Source: SHVO01 sp041905795 (lineage in GTDB: Bacteria > Pseudomonadota > Alphaproteobacteria > Rhodospirillales > Rhodospirillaceae). From it: DNA of 64,000 nucleotides. The stretch lies in assembly GCA_041905795.1 (NCBI GenBank), contig JAYRKL010000001.1, positions 1 through 64,000 of the forward strand, in the 5' to 3' direction. Made by a program: the position numbers and the translations under genes. The number at the start of each line of letters is the position of its first letter. Within the stretch, counting starts at the first letter, position 1. Positions 45,392-54,547 of this stretch are shown here, one piece after another. The notes beneath the pieces were generated by a model. That model searched no databases. It was given only the letters and a program-made list of their open reading frames with translations, and was not told the DNA's origin.

Positions 45392-46947
45392 GCGCGCGGA
45401 TTTTCATTCCGCTGGATTCCGCCGCCGTGGCGCTGGGCGCCGACGACGTCGCCGCCGCCATGGCGCGCGAGGCGCTGGCGCGCGGGGTCGCGCTCACCGT
45501 CACGCGCACCGGCTCGCACGGCATGCACTGGCTGGAACCGCTGGTGGAGGTGGAGACACCCGCCGGCCGGACAGCCTATGGGCCGGTGACGGCCGCCGAC
45601 GTGCCCGGCCTGTTCGACGCCAAATTCCTGGATGGCGGCCCACATACCCTCGCCGTTGGCCGGGTTGACGATCATCCGTTCATGAAATCGCAAACGCGCC
45701 TGACGTTCGCGCGCTGCGGCCGGACCGACCCTCTCTCCATCGCCGACTATCGCGCCGCCGGCGGCCTCAAAGGCCTGATGCAGGCGCTCAAGCTCGGCCC
45801 CGACGCCACGCTCGCCGCGGTCACGGCTTCGGGCCTGCGCGGGCGCGGCGGCGCGGGATTCCCTACCGGCATCAAGTGGAAGACGGTGAAGGACGCCGCG
45901 GCGGACCGGAAATACGTCGTCTGCAACGCCGACGAAGGCGATTCCGGCACCTTCTCCGACCGCATGATCATGGAAGGCGACCCTTTTGCGGTGATCGAGG
46001 GCATGGCGATCGCGGGCCTCGCCACCGGCGCCACCCAGGGCTTCATTTACATCCGCTCGGAATATCCAATCGCCGCCGAGATCATGACCCGCGCCCTGGC
46101 GCACGCCCGCGCGGCGCGCCTGCTCGGTCCGTCGATCCTGGACTCCGCCCACACCTTTGACATGGACGTGCGGGTGGGCGCCGGCGCCTATGTCTGCGGC
46201 GAAGAGACCTCGCTCTTGGAGAGCCTCGAAGGCCGCCGCGGCCAGGTGCGCGCGAAACCGCCGCTGCCGGCGCACCATGGACTGTTCGGCAAACCCACCG
46301 CCGTCAACAATGTGATCAGCCTGGCCTCCGTGCCCGCCATCCTCGCCGAAGGCGCGGACACATACAAAAGCCTCGGCATCGGCCGCTCCCTGGGCACCAT
46401 CCCGATCCAGCTCGCCGGCAACGTGAAACATGCGGGCCTTTACGAAGCGCCCTTCGGCATGACGCTCGGCCAGATCGTCATGGACATCGGCGGCGGCACG
46501 GCCTCGGGCCGGCCGGTGCGCGCGGTCCAGGTGGGCGGCCCGCTCGGGGCCTATTTCCCGGTCAGTCTCTTCGATACGCGCTTCGACTACGAAGCTTTCA
46601 CCGCCAAGGGCGGACTCATCGGTCACGCCGGTGTGGTGGTGTTCGACGACACCGTCGATCTCGCGCGCCAGGCCCGTTTCGCCATGGAGTTCTGCGCCAT
46701 CGAATCCTGCGGGAAATGCACGCCCTGCCGGATCGGGTCGGTCCGCGGCCGGGAAGTGATCGACCGCATTCTCAAGGGGATAGCGGTGGATGAGCAGATC
46801 GCGCTGCTGGAAGACTTATGTAGTACAATGAAACTGGGCTCGCTCTGCGCCCTGGGGGGCTTCGTCCCCTACCCGGTGTTGAGCGCGCTTACCCATTTCC
46901 CCGAGGACTTCCGGGCTCGCCCCAGGTCGCTCGCGGATGTCGCCTAA
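45388..46947 (+). CDS. fdsB: NAD-dependent formate dehydrogenase beta subunit (NADH/FMN)
   Basis: 519 residues. NuoF-like: FMN/NADH-binding GLRGRGGAGFPTGIKWKTVK (about residue 150), VCNADEGDSGTFSDRMIMEGDP, GAGAYVCGEETSLLESLEG, and the [4Fe-4S] motif ESCGKCTPCRIGS (about residue 445). The first 120 residues form a thioredoxin-like domain that in bacterial diaphorase subunits is fused to NuoF. Reduces NAD+ with electrons from formate. Start ATG 45388 overlaps fdsG. Confidence 0.96.
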   Translation: MSARIFIPLDSAAVALGADDVAAAMAREALARGVALTVTRTGSHGMHWLEPLVEVETPAGRTAYGPVTAADVPGLFDAKFLDGGPHTLAVGRVDDHPFMKSQTRLTFARCGRTDPLSIADYRAAGGLKGLMQALKLGPDATLAAVTASGLRGRGGAGFPTGIKWKTVKDAAADRKYVVCNADEGDSGTFSDRMIMEGDPFAVIEGMAIAGLATGATQGFIYIRSEYPIAAEIMTRALAHARAARLLGPSILDSAHTFDMDVRVGAGAYVCGEETSLLESLEGRRGQVRAKPPLPAHHGLFGKPTAVNNVISLASVPAILAEGADTYKSLGIGRSLGTIPIQLAGNVKHAGLYEAPFGMTLGQIVMDIGGGTASGRPVRAVQVGGPLGAYFPVSLFDTRFDYEAFTAKGGLIGHAGVVVFDDTVDLARQARFAMEFCAIESCGKCTPCRIGSVRGREVIDRILKGIAVDEQIALLEDLCSTMKLGSLCALGGFVPYPVLSALTHFPEDFRARPRSLADVA

Positions 46948-46956
46948 GGTTCAGTG

Positions 46957-49794
46957 ATGGGTCTCGTTCAGGAAACCGACTACGGCACGCCTGCTTCGCC
47001 CGCGCAGGAGATGGTGACACTCACCATCGACGGCGCGCCGGTCACCGTTCCCGCCGGCACCTCGATCATGCGCGCGGCCATGGACGGCGGCGTCGCCATC
47101 CCCAGGCTCTGCGCCACCGACAGCCTCGACGCCTTCGGCTCCTGCCGCCTGTGCCTGGTGGAGATCGCCGGCCGCAACGGCACACCCGCCTCCTGCACCA
47201 CGCCGGTGACCCCGGGCATGCAAGTCTCCACCCAGACACCCGCTTTGAAAAAGCTCCGGCGCGGCGTGATGGAGCTTTATATCTCCGACCATCCGCTCGA
47301 CTGCCTCACCTGCGCCGCCAACGGCGACTGCGAGTTGCAGGACATGGCCGGCGCCGTCGGTCTGAGGGATGTGCGTTACGGCTTCGACGGCGAGAATCAC
47401 CTCCAACTCGCCAAGGACACCTCCAACCCTTATTTCGATTTCGACGCCGCCAAATGCATCGTCTGCTCGCGCTGCGTGCGTGCCTGCGAGGAAACCCAGG
47501 GCACCTTCGCCCTCACCATCCAGGGCCGCGGCTTCGAGTCCAAGGTCGCGCCCGGCATGGGCGATTTTCTCGAGTCGGAATGCGTGTCTTGCGGCGCCTG
47601 CGTCCAGGCTTGCCCCACCGCCACGCTGATTGAGAAGTCGGTCGTGGAAACCGGCCAGCCGGAGCACTCCGTGGTCACTACCTGCGCCTACTGCGGCGTC
47701 GGCTGCGCCTTCAAGGCCGAGATGCGCGGCACCGAGGTGGTGCGCATGGTCCCTTACAAGGACGGCAAGGCCAACCACGGCCATTCCTGCGTCAAGGGGC
47801 GTTTCGCCTGGGGTTACGCCACCCACAAGGACCGCATCACCAAGCCCATGATCCGCGCCAAGATCAGCGATCCGTGGCGCGAAGTGTCGTGGGACGAGGC
47901 GATCGCCCATGTCGCTGCCGAGTTCAAGCGCATCCAGAAGACCTATGGAAAGGGCGCCATCGGCGGCATCACATCGTCCCGCTGCTCCAACGAAGAAACC
48001 TATCTGGTGCAAAAGCTGGTGCGCGCCGTCTTCGGCAACAACAACGTCGACACCTGCGCCCGCGTCTGCCACTCGCCCACCGGTTATGGGCTCAAGACCA
48101 CCTTCGGCACCTCGGCCGGCACCCAGGATTTCGATTCGGTGGACGAGGCCGATGTCATCGTCGTGATCGGCGCCAACCCCACCGACGGGCATCCGGTGTT
48201 CGCCTCGCGCATGAAGAAACGCCTGCGCGAAGGCGCCAAGCTGATTGTCATCGATCCGCGCCGCATCGACCTGGTCCGGACACCGCACGTCGAGGCCAGC
48301 TGTCACCTGCCGCTGCTGCCGGGCACCAACGTGGCCATGGCCAATGCGCTGGCCCATGTGATCGTGACCGAAGGCCTGGTGAACGAGAAATTCGTGCGCG
48401 AGCGCTGCGAATGGGACGAGTTCCAGAGCTGGGCGGCGTTCGTCGCCCAGGCGCACAACAGCCCGGAAGCCGTGACCGGCATCACCGGCGTTCCGGCCGA
48501 GGACATCCGCAAGGCGGCGCGGCTTTACGCCACCGGCGGCAACGGCGCCATTTACTACGGCCTCGGCGTCACCGAGCACAGCCAGGGCACCACCATGGTC
48601 ATGTGCCTCGCCAACTTGGCCATGGCCACCGGCAACATCGGCCGGCGGGGCGTGGGGATCAATCCGCTGCGCGGCCAGAACAATGTGCAGGGTTCCTGCG
48701 ACATGGGATCCTTCCCGCACGAATTCTCCGGCTACCGTCACGTCAGCGACGACGCCACGCGCACCATGTTCGAGAGTCTGTGGGGCGTGGCCCTGGACTC
48801 CGAACCCGGCCTGCGCATCCCCAACATGTTCGACGCCGCCGTGGACGGCAGCTTCAAGGGGCTCTACGTGCAGGGCGAGGACATGGTCCAGTCCGACCCC
48901 AACACCGCCCACGTAGTGGCCGGCATGAGCGCCATGGAATGCCTGGTCGTTCAGGACCTGTTCCTGAACGAGACCGCCAAGTTCGCTCATGTGTTCCTGC
49001 CGGGATCGTCGTTCCTGGAGAAGGACGGCACCTTCACCAACGCCGAACGCCGCATCAGCCGCGTGCGCAAGGTGATGCCGCCCTTGGCCGGCAAGGCCGA
49101 TTGGGAGACCACCATCGCCATCGCCGAGGCCATGGGCTTCGCCATGAACTACAGCCATCCGTCCGAGATCATGGACGAGATCGCCGCCGCCACGCCCACC
49201 TTCACCGGCGTTTCCTACAAGAAACTCGATGAAATGGGCTCGGTACAGTGGCCGTGCAACGCGAAAGCCGAAACCGGCACGCCGATCATGCATATGGACG
49301 GCTTCGTGCGCGGGCTGGGCAAGTTCGTGATCACCGAATATGTGCCCACGGACGAGCGCACCTCGGCGCGCTTCCCGCTGCTGCTCACCACCGGGCGCAT
49401 CCTCAGCCAATACAACGTCGGCGCCCAGACCCGGCGCACCGCCAACGTCGTCTGGCACGAGGAAGACCGGCTGGAAATCCATCCTTTCGATGCCGAGAAT
49501 CGCGGCGTGCGCGAAGGCGACCTGGTCAAGGTGCAGAGCCGGGCCGGCGCCACCTCCTTGCGCGCGCGCATCACCGACCGCGTGGCGCCGGGCGTGGTCT
49601 ATACGACATTCCATCACCCCGACACGCAGATCAACGTGGTCACCACCGACTACAGCGACTGGGCCACCAATTGTCCCGAATATAAGGTCACCGCGGTGCA
49701 GGTGATGCTCTCCAACGGGCCAAGCGAGTGGCAGGAGCACTACCGCGCGCTGAGCGAAACCAACACCCGTATCGCCTCGCCTGCCGCGGAATGA
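46957..49794 (+). CDS. fdsA: NAD-dependent formate dehydrogenase alpha subunit (molybdenum)
   Basis: 945 residues. N-terminal NuoG-like region with [2Fe-2S] ligands in CATDSLDAFGSCRLC, the HPLDCLTCAANGDC His/Cys motif, and two ferredoxin clusters (CIVCSRCVRACEE; CVSCGACVQACPT). The catalytic part begins CAYCGVGCAFKAE and carries the molybdopterin domain. The metal ligand is Cys371 (ARVCHSPTGYG), so this is the cysteine, not selenocysteine, form. Oxidises formate to CO2 in the cytosol. Start ATG 46957; GTG 46954 is an alternative. A long antisense open frame over the gene is a codon-bias artefact. Confidence 0.97.
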   Translation: MGLVQETDYGTPASPAQEMVTLTIDGAPVTVPAGTSIMRAAMDGGVAIPRLCATDSLDAFGSCRLCLVEIAGRNGTPASCTTPVTPGMQVSTQTPALKKLRRGVMELYISDHPLDCLTCAANGDCELQDMAGAVGLRDVRYGFDGENHLQLAKDTSNPYFDFDAAKCIVCSRCVRACEETQGTFALTIQGRGFESKVAPGMGDFLESECVSCGACVQACPTATLIEKSVVETGQPEHSVVTTCAYCGVGCAFKAEMRGTEVVRMVPYKDGKANHGHSCVKGRFAWGYATHKDRITKPMIRAKISDPWREVSWDEAIAHVAAEFKRIQKTYGKGAIGGITSSRCSNEETYLVQKLVRAVFGNNNVDTCARVCHSPTGYGLKTTFGTSAGTQDFDSVDEADVIVVIGANPTDGHPVFASRMKKRLREGAKLIVIDPRRIDLVRTPHVEASCHLPLLPGTNVAMANALAHVIVTEGLVNEKFVRERCEWDEFQSWAAFVAQAHNSPEAVTGITGVPAEDIRKAARLYATGGNGAIYYGLGVTEHSQGTTMVMCLANLAMATGNIGRRGVGINPLRGQNNVQGSCDMGSFPHEFSGYRHVSDDATRTMFESLWGVALDSEPGLRIPNMFDAAVDGSFKGLYVQGEDMVQSDPNTAHVVAGMSAMECLVVQDLFLNETAKFAHVFLPGSSFLEKDGTFTNAERRISRVRKVMPPLAGKADWETTIAIAEAMGFAMNYSHPSEIMDEIAAATPTFTGVSYKKLDEMGSVQWPCNAKAETGTPIMHMDGFVRGLGKFVITEYVPTDERTSARFPLLLTTGRILSQYNVGAQTRRTANVVWHEEDRLEIHPFDAENRGVREGDLVKVQSRAGATSLRARITDRVAPGVVYTTFHHPDTQINVVTTDYSDWATNCPEYKVTAVQVMLSNGPSEWQEHYRALSETNTRIASPAAE

Positions 49795-49811
49795 AGCGGG
49801 CCGCGGAATAA

Positions 49812-50639
49812 ATGCCGGCCGAACCCCGCGCCGAGATGCCAGCCCTTCCCGACGCGGTCGTCACGGCGCCCCGCGCGTCCTTCCGCCACGGCCGGCGGGC
49901 CGAAGGCGTGCGCGCCGTTCCCGAGGAAACCGCGGTCGCTTTCACCTACAACCGGGTCTCCTACGCCGTGATGATGGCCTCCCCCGCCGACCTGGAGGAT
50001 TTCGCCGTCGGCTTCACGCTGTCGGAAGGCATCACCGCCAGGCCTTCCGACATCACCAGACTCGAGATTGTCCCCGGCGATCTCGGCGTCGAATTGCGCA
50101 TGGACCTCGCCGAACGGAGCGCCGAACGCTTCGCCGAGCGGCGGCGGCTGATGGCGGGCCCGGTTGGGTGCGGCCTATGCGGCCTCGAAAGCCTGAGCGA
50201 AGCCCTGCGCCCCCTGCCGGTCATTGAAAGCGGTCTTCGTGTATCCGCCGCCGAGATCGCCGCGGCGCTCGCCGCCCTGGGGCCGGCGCAGGTGCTGAAC
50301 CACGCCACCCGCGCGGTCCACGCCGCGGCGTTCTGGCACGGGCGCCTCGGTCCGGTGCGCGAGGACGTGGGCCGTCACAACGCCCTGGACAAGCTCGCCG
50401 GTGCGCTGGCGCGGCGCGGGCTCGCGGCCGGCGACGGCTTTGTGCTGATCTCGAGCCGCGTATCGGTGGAGATGGTGCAGAAAGCCGCGATCATGGGCGC
50501 ACCCGTGCTGGTGGCGATCTCGGCGCCGACGGCCTTGGCGATCCGTACCGCGGAACGGGCCAACCTCACCCTCGCCGCCGTCGCGCGCGATGACGGCTTT
50601 GAAGTATTCACCGCGCCCGAACGCATTGTGATGGACTGA
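49812..50639 (+). CDS. fdhD: Formate dehydrogenase accessory sulfurtransferase FdhD
   Basis: 275 residues. Transfers sulfur to the molybdenum cofactor before its insertion into FdsA. The required cysteines form C120-x2-C123 in GPVGCGLCGLES; later segments TRAVHAAAFWHG, VREDVGRHNALDKL and SSRVSVEMVQKAA are family hallmarks. Sits between fdsA and fdsD, as fdsC does in known fds operons. Confidence 0.96.
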   Translation: MPAEPRAEMPALPDAVVTAPRASFRHGRRAEGVRAVPEETAVAFTYNRVSYAVMMASPADLEDFAVGFTLSEGITARPSDITRLEIVPGDLGVELRMDLAERSAERFAERRRLMAGPVGCGLCGLESLSEALRPLPVIESGLRVSAAEIAAALAALGPAQVLNHATRAVHAAAFWHGRLGPVREDVGRHNALDKLAGALARRGLAAGDGFVLISSRVSVEMVQKAAIMGAPVLVAISAPTALAIRTAERANLTLAAVARDDGFEVFTAPERIVMD

Positions 50640-50641
50640 AC

Positions 50642-50857
50642 GTGGACGACAAAAATCTTGTCTATATGGCCAACCAGATCGGCAAGGCGTTCGCCTACCA
50701 GGATGACCCCGCGGCGGTGAACAGCATCGCCGGCCATATCCGCAGTTTCTGGGACCCGCGCATGAGAAAGGCCCTCGCCGCCCACGTGCAGGCCGGCGGG
50801 GCGGGGCTCGAGCCGCGGGTGCTGGCGGCGGTGCGCAGCCTCAAGGTCCCGGGTTGA
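50642..50857 (+). CDS. fdsD: Formate dehydrogenase delta subunit
   Basis: 71 residues. Small subunit of FdsABG-type enzymes, probably aiding assembly. Typical segments are LVYMANQIGKAFAYQ and HIRSFWDPRMRKALAAHV. The start is GTG at 50642, 2 bp after the fdhD stop; its stop overlaps the TTG start of mobA (TTGA). Confidence 0.92.
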   Translation: MDDKNLVYMANQIGKAFAYQDDPAAVNSIAGHIRSFWDPRMRKALAAHVQAGGAGLEPRVLAAVRSLKVPG

Positions 50858-51441
50858 CCGGCCTCGCGGGCGTGATTCTCGCCGGCGGCCGGGCCCGCCG
50901 CATGGGCGGCGGCGACAAGCCCTTGCTGACCTTGGCGGGACGCCCGGTTCTCGCGCATATCGTCGATGCCTTGCGTCCCCAGGTCAGCGCGCTCGCCATC
51001 AACGCGGCCGGAAGCCCGGCGCGGTTCGCCGCCTGGGCCCTGCCGGTGATCGCCGACCCCTTTCCCGGCGAAGGACCGCTCTCGGGCATTCTCGCCGCCC
51101 TGCGCTGGGCCAACGCGCCGGTCCTCACGGCCCCGGGCGACACGCCGTTCCTGCCCAAGGACCTGGCCGCCGCGCTCCTGAGCGCGTTGACGCGTGAGGA
51201 CGCCGAGGTCGCCATAGCCGCGCGCGCCGGCGCCCTTCACCCCGTAACCGCCGTCTGGTCGCCCAGGGTGATGGAGGCGCTGGAACACCTGCTGGCGGCG
51301 CCGGGAGAACGCAGCGTCGAGACATTCTTCCGGACACGAAAAGGGGCCGTCGTCTCTTTCGACCACGGCCCCGATCCGTTCTTCAACATCAATACGCCCG
51401 GCGACCTGGCGGCCGCCGAGACGCGCCTTACTTCAGAATGA
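50854..51441 (+). CDS. mobA: Molybdenum cofactor guanylyltransferase MobA
   Basis: 195 residues. Adds GMP to molybdopterin, giving the bis-guanine dinucleotide cofactor used by FdsA. Signature GVILAGGRARRMGGGDKPLL at the N-terminus, then FPGEGPLSGI and TAPGDTPFLPKDL, and the C-terminal FFNINTPGDLAAAE. The start is TTG 50854, overlapping the fdsD stop. The 3' end overlaps the convergent NHL-protein gene by 14 bp. Confidence 0.94.
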   Translation: MTGLAGVILAGGRARRMGGGDKPLLTLAGRPVLAHIVDALRPQVSALAINAAGSPARFAAWALPVIADPFPGEGPLSGILAALRWANAPVLTAPGDTPFLPKDLAAALLSALTREDAEVAIAARAGALHPVTAVWSPRVMEALEHLLAAPGERSVETFFRTRKGAVVSFDHGPDPFFNINTPGDLAAAETRLTSE

Positions 51442-52549
51442 ACTTCTGCAGGCGCTGGTCGCCGGAGACGTAGAGGTTGCCCTTGGAATCCAGTTGGGAT
51501 TCGTGGTTGCGGTCGAACTCGCCGCCGTAGGCGCCGTAGTGCCCGAAGGAGCTGAGCACCTTGCCGTCGGCGCGGTTGATCAGGTGCACCTCGAAGTTGC
51601 CGGGATCGTTGAGCAGGATCTTGCTCTGGGTCGCATCCGGCCAGAACGCGATGGTGCCGACGGCGCCCGAGCCTTTGGTCTCCTTGCGGTAGATGAACTC
51701 CTGCACGAAGGTGCCGTCGGTCTTGAACACCTGGATGCGGTTGTTCAGGCGGTCGCAGACATAGACCAGGCCGTCCTTGGCGATGCGCACACAGTGGACG
51801 ATGCGGAACTGCTGCGCCGGCGGCTGCGCGGGATCGTAGCGGCCGATATCCTGGTCCGTCGGCGGTTTCCCATAAGCGCCCCACTGGCGCTTGAATTTTC
51901 CGGTGTCGGCGTCCACCACGAGGACACGGTGATTGCCGTAACCGTCGGCGATATAGGCTTCGTTGGTCTTGGGATCGACCGCGACATTGGCCGCGCCCGA
52001 CAGGCGCGTGGTGTCGGTGCTGCCCTTGGTGGGGCCGCGGCTGCCGACCTGGAGCAGGAATTTCCCCTCGGGGCTGAATTTCAAAACCATGCCGTCGGGC
52101 TCGACGCCGTCCTGGCCTTTGCGGGTCTTGCTGCCGCCGACCCAGATATTGCCTTTGTAGTCGATGAACAGGCCGTGCTCGTCGGTGGGCCATTCATAGC
52201 CGTCGCCAGGGCCGCCGAAGGCGTGAACGATGGTGCCGGCTTGGTCGAACTCGATGATCGGCGGCGCCGGCAGGCAGCACTTACCCGAGGGTGGGTTCTG
52301 CGCCGCACCGAGATCACGCGGCGAAAGCCACTTGGTGCTGTGGTAGATCCAGACATGGTCCTTGGCGTCCACATGCACGCCGCCGATAAGGCCGATGGCC
52401 CAATTGTTGGCGATCGGCAGCTTGGGCCAGGTGGGATCGTACTGATACTTCGAGATATCGGGATTGGCGGGCGGACCCTCGGCCGACAGGACTGGAGCGC
52501 CAGTCAGAGCCAACAGCGCCACGCCGAGGCGCGCGAATAATTTCATCAT
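51428..52549 (-). CDS. Secreted NHL-repeat/beta-propeller protein
   Basis: 373 residues. Signal peptide MMKLFARLGVALLALTGAPVLSA. At least five blade-like repeats with the pattern G..VDAKDHVWIYH, GLFIDYKGNIWVGG, NVAVDPKTNEAYIADGYGNHRVLVVD, CVRIAKDGLVYVCDRLNNRIQVF and ESQLDSKGNLYVSGDQRLQKF, an NHL-type six-bladed propeller like that of peptidyl-alpha-hydroxyglycine lyase relatives. Periplasmic binding or lyase function possible; not predictable. Last gene of the exported-protein operon; the 3' end overlaps mobA on the opposite strand. Confidence 0.85.
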   Translation of the reverse strand: MMKLFARLGVALLALTGAPVLSAEGPPANPDISKYQYDPTWPKLPIANNWAIGLIGGVHVDAKDHVWIYHSTKWLSPRDLGAAQNPPSGKCCLPAPPIIEFDQAGTIVHAFGGPGDGYEWPTDEHGLFIDYKGNIWVGGSKTRKGQDGVEPDGMVLKFSPEGKFLLQVGSRGPTKGSTDTTRLSGAANVAVDPKTNEAYIADGYGNHRVLVVDADTGKFKRQWGAYGKPPTDQDIGRYDPAQPPAQQFRIVHCVRIAKDGLVYVCDRLNNRIQVFKTDGTFVQEFIYRKETKGSGAVGTIAFWPDATQSKILLNDPGNFEVHLINRADGKVLSSFGHYGAYGGEFDRNHESQLDSKGNLYVSGDQRLQKFILK

Positions 52550-52565
52550 TGAATAACCCCCTAAA

Positions 52566-52611
52566 GCAACGTGCGGAAAAGTGGATACCGGTTTTCCGCA
52601 AAAGACGTTGC
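52566..52611. repeat. Dispersed palindromic repeat, copy 3
   Basis: Arms GCAACGT (52566-52572) and ACGTTGC (52605-52611) enclose GCGGAAAA...TTTTCCGC with the core GTGGATACCGGTTTTC shared with copy 2. It sits in the gap between the VOC and NHL genes, where it would form a hairpin in their shared mRNA. Confidence 0.75.
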
Positions 52612-52635
52612 GACAAAATAAAAAGTGAAAAGTGC

Positions 52636-53139
52636 TTAGCGATACTGTGCGACGTCGTCGCCTTCGATCTGCAGGTCGAACCCGTCCGGGTCCTTGATGT
52701 GGAAGCTGAACTCGGTGTCCGGGCGCGGCGTATGGCCACGGCGTTTCAGCTCCTCCTCCACCACCGCCTTGTCCCAGTTGGCGATGGTATAGGCGATGTG
52801 GTCCACCAGCGGCTTCGCATCCGGCTGACGGCTCTTGCGCAGGATCAGGAGGCTGTCGCCGAAGGACAGGATGCAGTCCTTGCCGGTGTCGTGGGAGACC
52901 TTCATGCCCAGCAGTTCGGCGTAGAAATCGCGGCTGCGGCCGTAGTCGGCCACGCCGTAGGAGATGTGGTTCACCGCCGTGGCCTTGAAGCCCTTGCCCT
53001 GGATCGGCGACGGCGCAGCAGCGGCGGGCGCCGCGGCGGCGGTCGCGGCGGCGGTGACGGTCAGTTTCCGGATCAGGTCGCGGCGAGACATCTGGCCGCG
53101 TTCGAATTCACTCAAAAGGCCGGCGACGATCGATTCCAT
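52636..53139 (-). CDS. VOC-family (glyoxalase/dioxygenase fold) protein
   Basis: 167 residues. After an N-terminal stretch MSRRDLIRKLTVTAAATAAAA (residues 19 on), which resembles a Tat signal, there is one VOC domain: VNHISYGVADYGRSRDFYAELLGMKV, then VDHIAYTIANW, and FHIKDPDGFDLQIEG. The His (VNHIS), His (DHIAY) and Glu (IEG) match VOC metal ligands. The family includes glyoxalases, dioxygenases and resistance proteins. ATG 53139 is preceded by GGGGG; an upstream TTG frame is less likely. Confidence 0.82.
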   Translation of the reverse strand: MESIVAGLLSEFERGQMSRRDLIRKLTVTAAATAAAAPAAAAPSPIQGKGFKATAVNHISYGVADYGRSRDFYAELLGMKVSHDTGKDCILSFGDSLLILRKSRQPDAKPLVDHIAYTIANWDKAVVEEELKRRGHTPRPDTEFSFHIKDPDGFDLQIEGDDVAQYR

Positions 53140-53163
53140 GGCATCCCCCAATGTTGGTCGCGG

Positions 53164-54540
53164 TTAAGGCTGAATCACAGCCCAATAAAGTGCGGCCGGG
53201 CCATCCTGCGGCGTGCCCAGGTCGATCAGGTCCTTGGGCTTCTCGCCGTCCTTGGTGACCAGGCCGGAGAACTGGAAATCCAGATAGTCATCGTGACCGT
53301 TGATGTCGCCCGGCTTGGTGTCGCCGTCGAAGGTCCACAGCGCGTAACCCTGGTAGGCCAGCTGCCGGAAACCGTCCGGATGCGTATAGACCGTCCACTG
53401 GCCCCAGGCGTCGGGCTGGTTCCTGGCGGCAGGATAGGGCCGCCAGTGCTTGCGGCACTCCGCGTCGCAGATCGGCTCGATGCCAAGCTCGCGGCCCACC
53501 GCGGGCTTCAGCGGCTGGCTGCGGCGCAGGCCATGGGTCTGGCCGACGGAATGCGCCTCGCGGCGGTAAACCGTGAGGCCTTTATCGGTGGCCAGAATTT
53601 TGCCCACCGGCGGGCTATGGGCGGTCGAGATATTGGCGGGCGTGTAGTAGCGGTAGACCGCGGCCACGTCGAACTGCCGGTCGACGCCGATGCCGTCGGC
53701 ATAGCTTTCTTCCAGGTCGGGCGCGTAGGTGTAGAGGCCCTTGCCCTTGTAGGTCCACTGGCGCTTGCCGTCGTTGCGAGCCACGAAGCCGAAGTCGCCC
53801 ACCGGCTGGGAAAGCTGCGGCGCCTCGGCCGGTTCCCACGGGCTGTCGGGGCGGAAATCCTTATTGGGATCGCCATCGAAGGTATAGAGCGTGCGCTTGC
53901 GCCAATCGACCAGCGCGATCCCCAGCGCGTCCTGCACTTCCTTCACCGCGAAGCCCACCGGAAGCTTGATGTCCTTCACCGGCAGCAGCTCGGCGATCTT
54001 CCAGTCCTCGGGCAGCTGGTTCTCCCGGGCACCTTCCCGCCGCCGTCCGCCGTCGCCGAGATAGCTCGGGTCCCGGCCGACCATCTGGCCGGCGCCGTTC
54101 TTGCGCCGCGGCCCATCATTGGCCGGGCTGTTTCCGTACCAGGAGCCCGGATCCACGTCCTTCGACGATGTGTAAAGCGGCTTGCCCCGGTAGGCCCATT
54201 GCCGGTCGCCGTCCTCGCGCCTGATCACCGACCAGGGGCCGAACAGCCGGGGCAGCTTGTCCGGCGCCAGCGCCGGCGGCCAGTCCCGGGCGCAGTCGCC
54301 GGTGCAGGTGCTGGCCTTGCCCGGCGTATCGTTCTCATAGGTATACAGCGTCAACCCGGCCGGATCGGCGAACACCAGGTGTTCCCGGCCCGCGGCGCTG
54401 GCGCCGCCGAAGCCGTAGCCCTGGTCGCGGCCCAAAGGCTGCACCGTGATGCCCGCCGGCGTCGCCAGCTCGCCCGCGGCCCAGGCGCTGCCCGCGGACA
54501 GGGTGAAGACGGCAATAGCGGCGGTGAACCAAAGTTTCAT
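53164..54540 (-). CDS. Secreted protein with three PF03640-type (COG4315) repeats
   Basis: 458 residues. Signal peptide MKLWFTAAIAVFTLSAGSAWA. Three repeats of the type seen in secreted-repeat lipoproteins: about 50-130 (GLTLYTYENDTPGKASTCTG, CARDWPPALAP, WAYRGKPLYT), 205-290 (RTLYTFDGDP, WTYKGKGLYTY) and 310-430 (GLTVYRREA, CRKHWRPYPAA, LAYQGYALWTFDGD). Function of the family is unknown, with redox or heme links proposed. Paired Cys in repeats 1 and 3 (CTGDC; CDAEC) could form disulfides or bind a metal. Confidence 0.82.
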   Translation of the reverse strand: MKLWFTAAIAVFTLSAGSAWAAGELATPAGITVQPLGRDQGYGFGGASAAGREHLVFADPAGLTLYTYENDTPGKASTCTGDCARDWPPALAPDKLPRLFGPWSVIRREDGDRQWAYRGKPLYTSSKDVDPGSWYGNSPANDGPRRKNGAGQMVGRDPSYLGDGGRRREGARENQLPEDWKIAELLPVKDIKLPVGFAVKEVQDALGIALVDWRKRTLYTFDGDPNKDFRPDSPWEPAEAPQLSQPVGDFGFVARNDGKRQWTYKGKGLYTYAPDLEESYADGIGVDRQFDVAAVYRYYTPANISTAHSPPVGKILATDKGLTVYRREAHSVGQTHGLRRSQPLKPAVGRELGIEPICDAECRKHWRPYPAARNQPDAWGQWTVYTHPDGFRQLAYQGYALWTFDGDTKPGDINGHDDYLDFQFSGLVTKDGEKPKDLIDLGTPQDGPAALYWAVIQP

Positions 54541-54547
54541 CGCGGCG

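Noticed and set aside
46951..49740. A 929-codon open frame antisense to fdsA
   Set aside because: It exists because the GC-rich third codon positions of fdsA remove stops on the other strand; its translation is His/Gly/Ala/Asp-rich without family resemblance.
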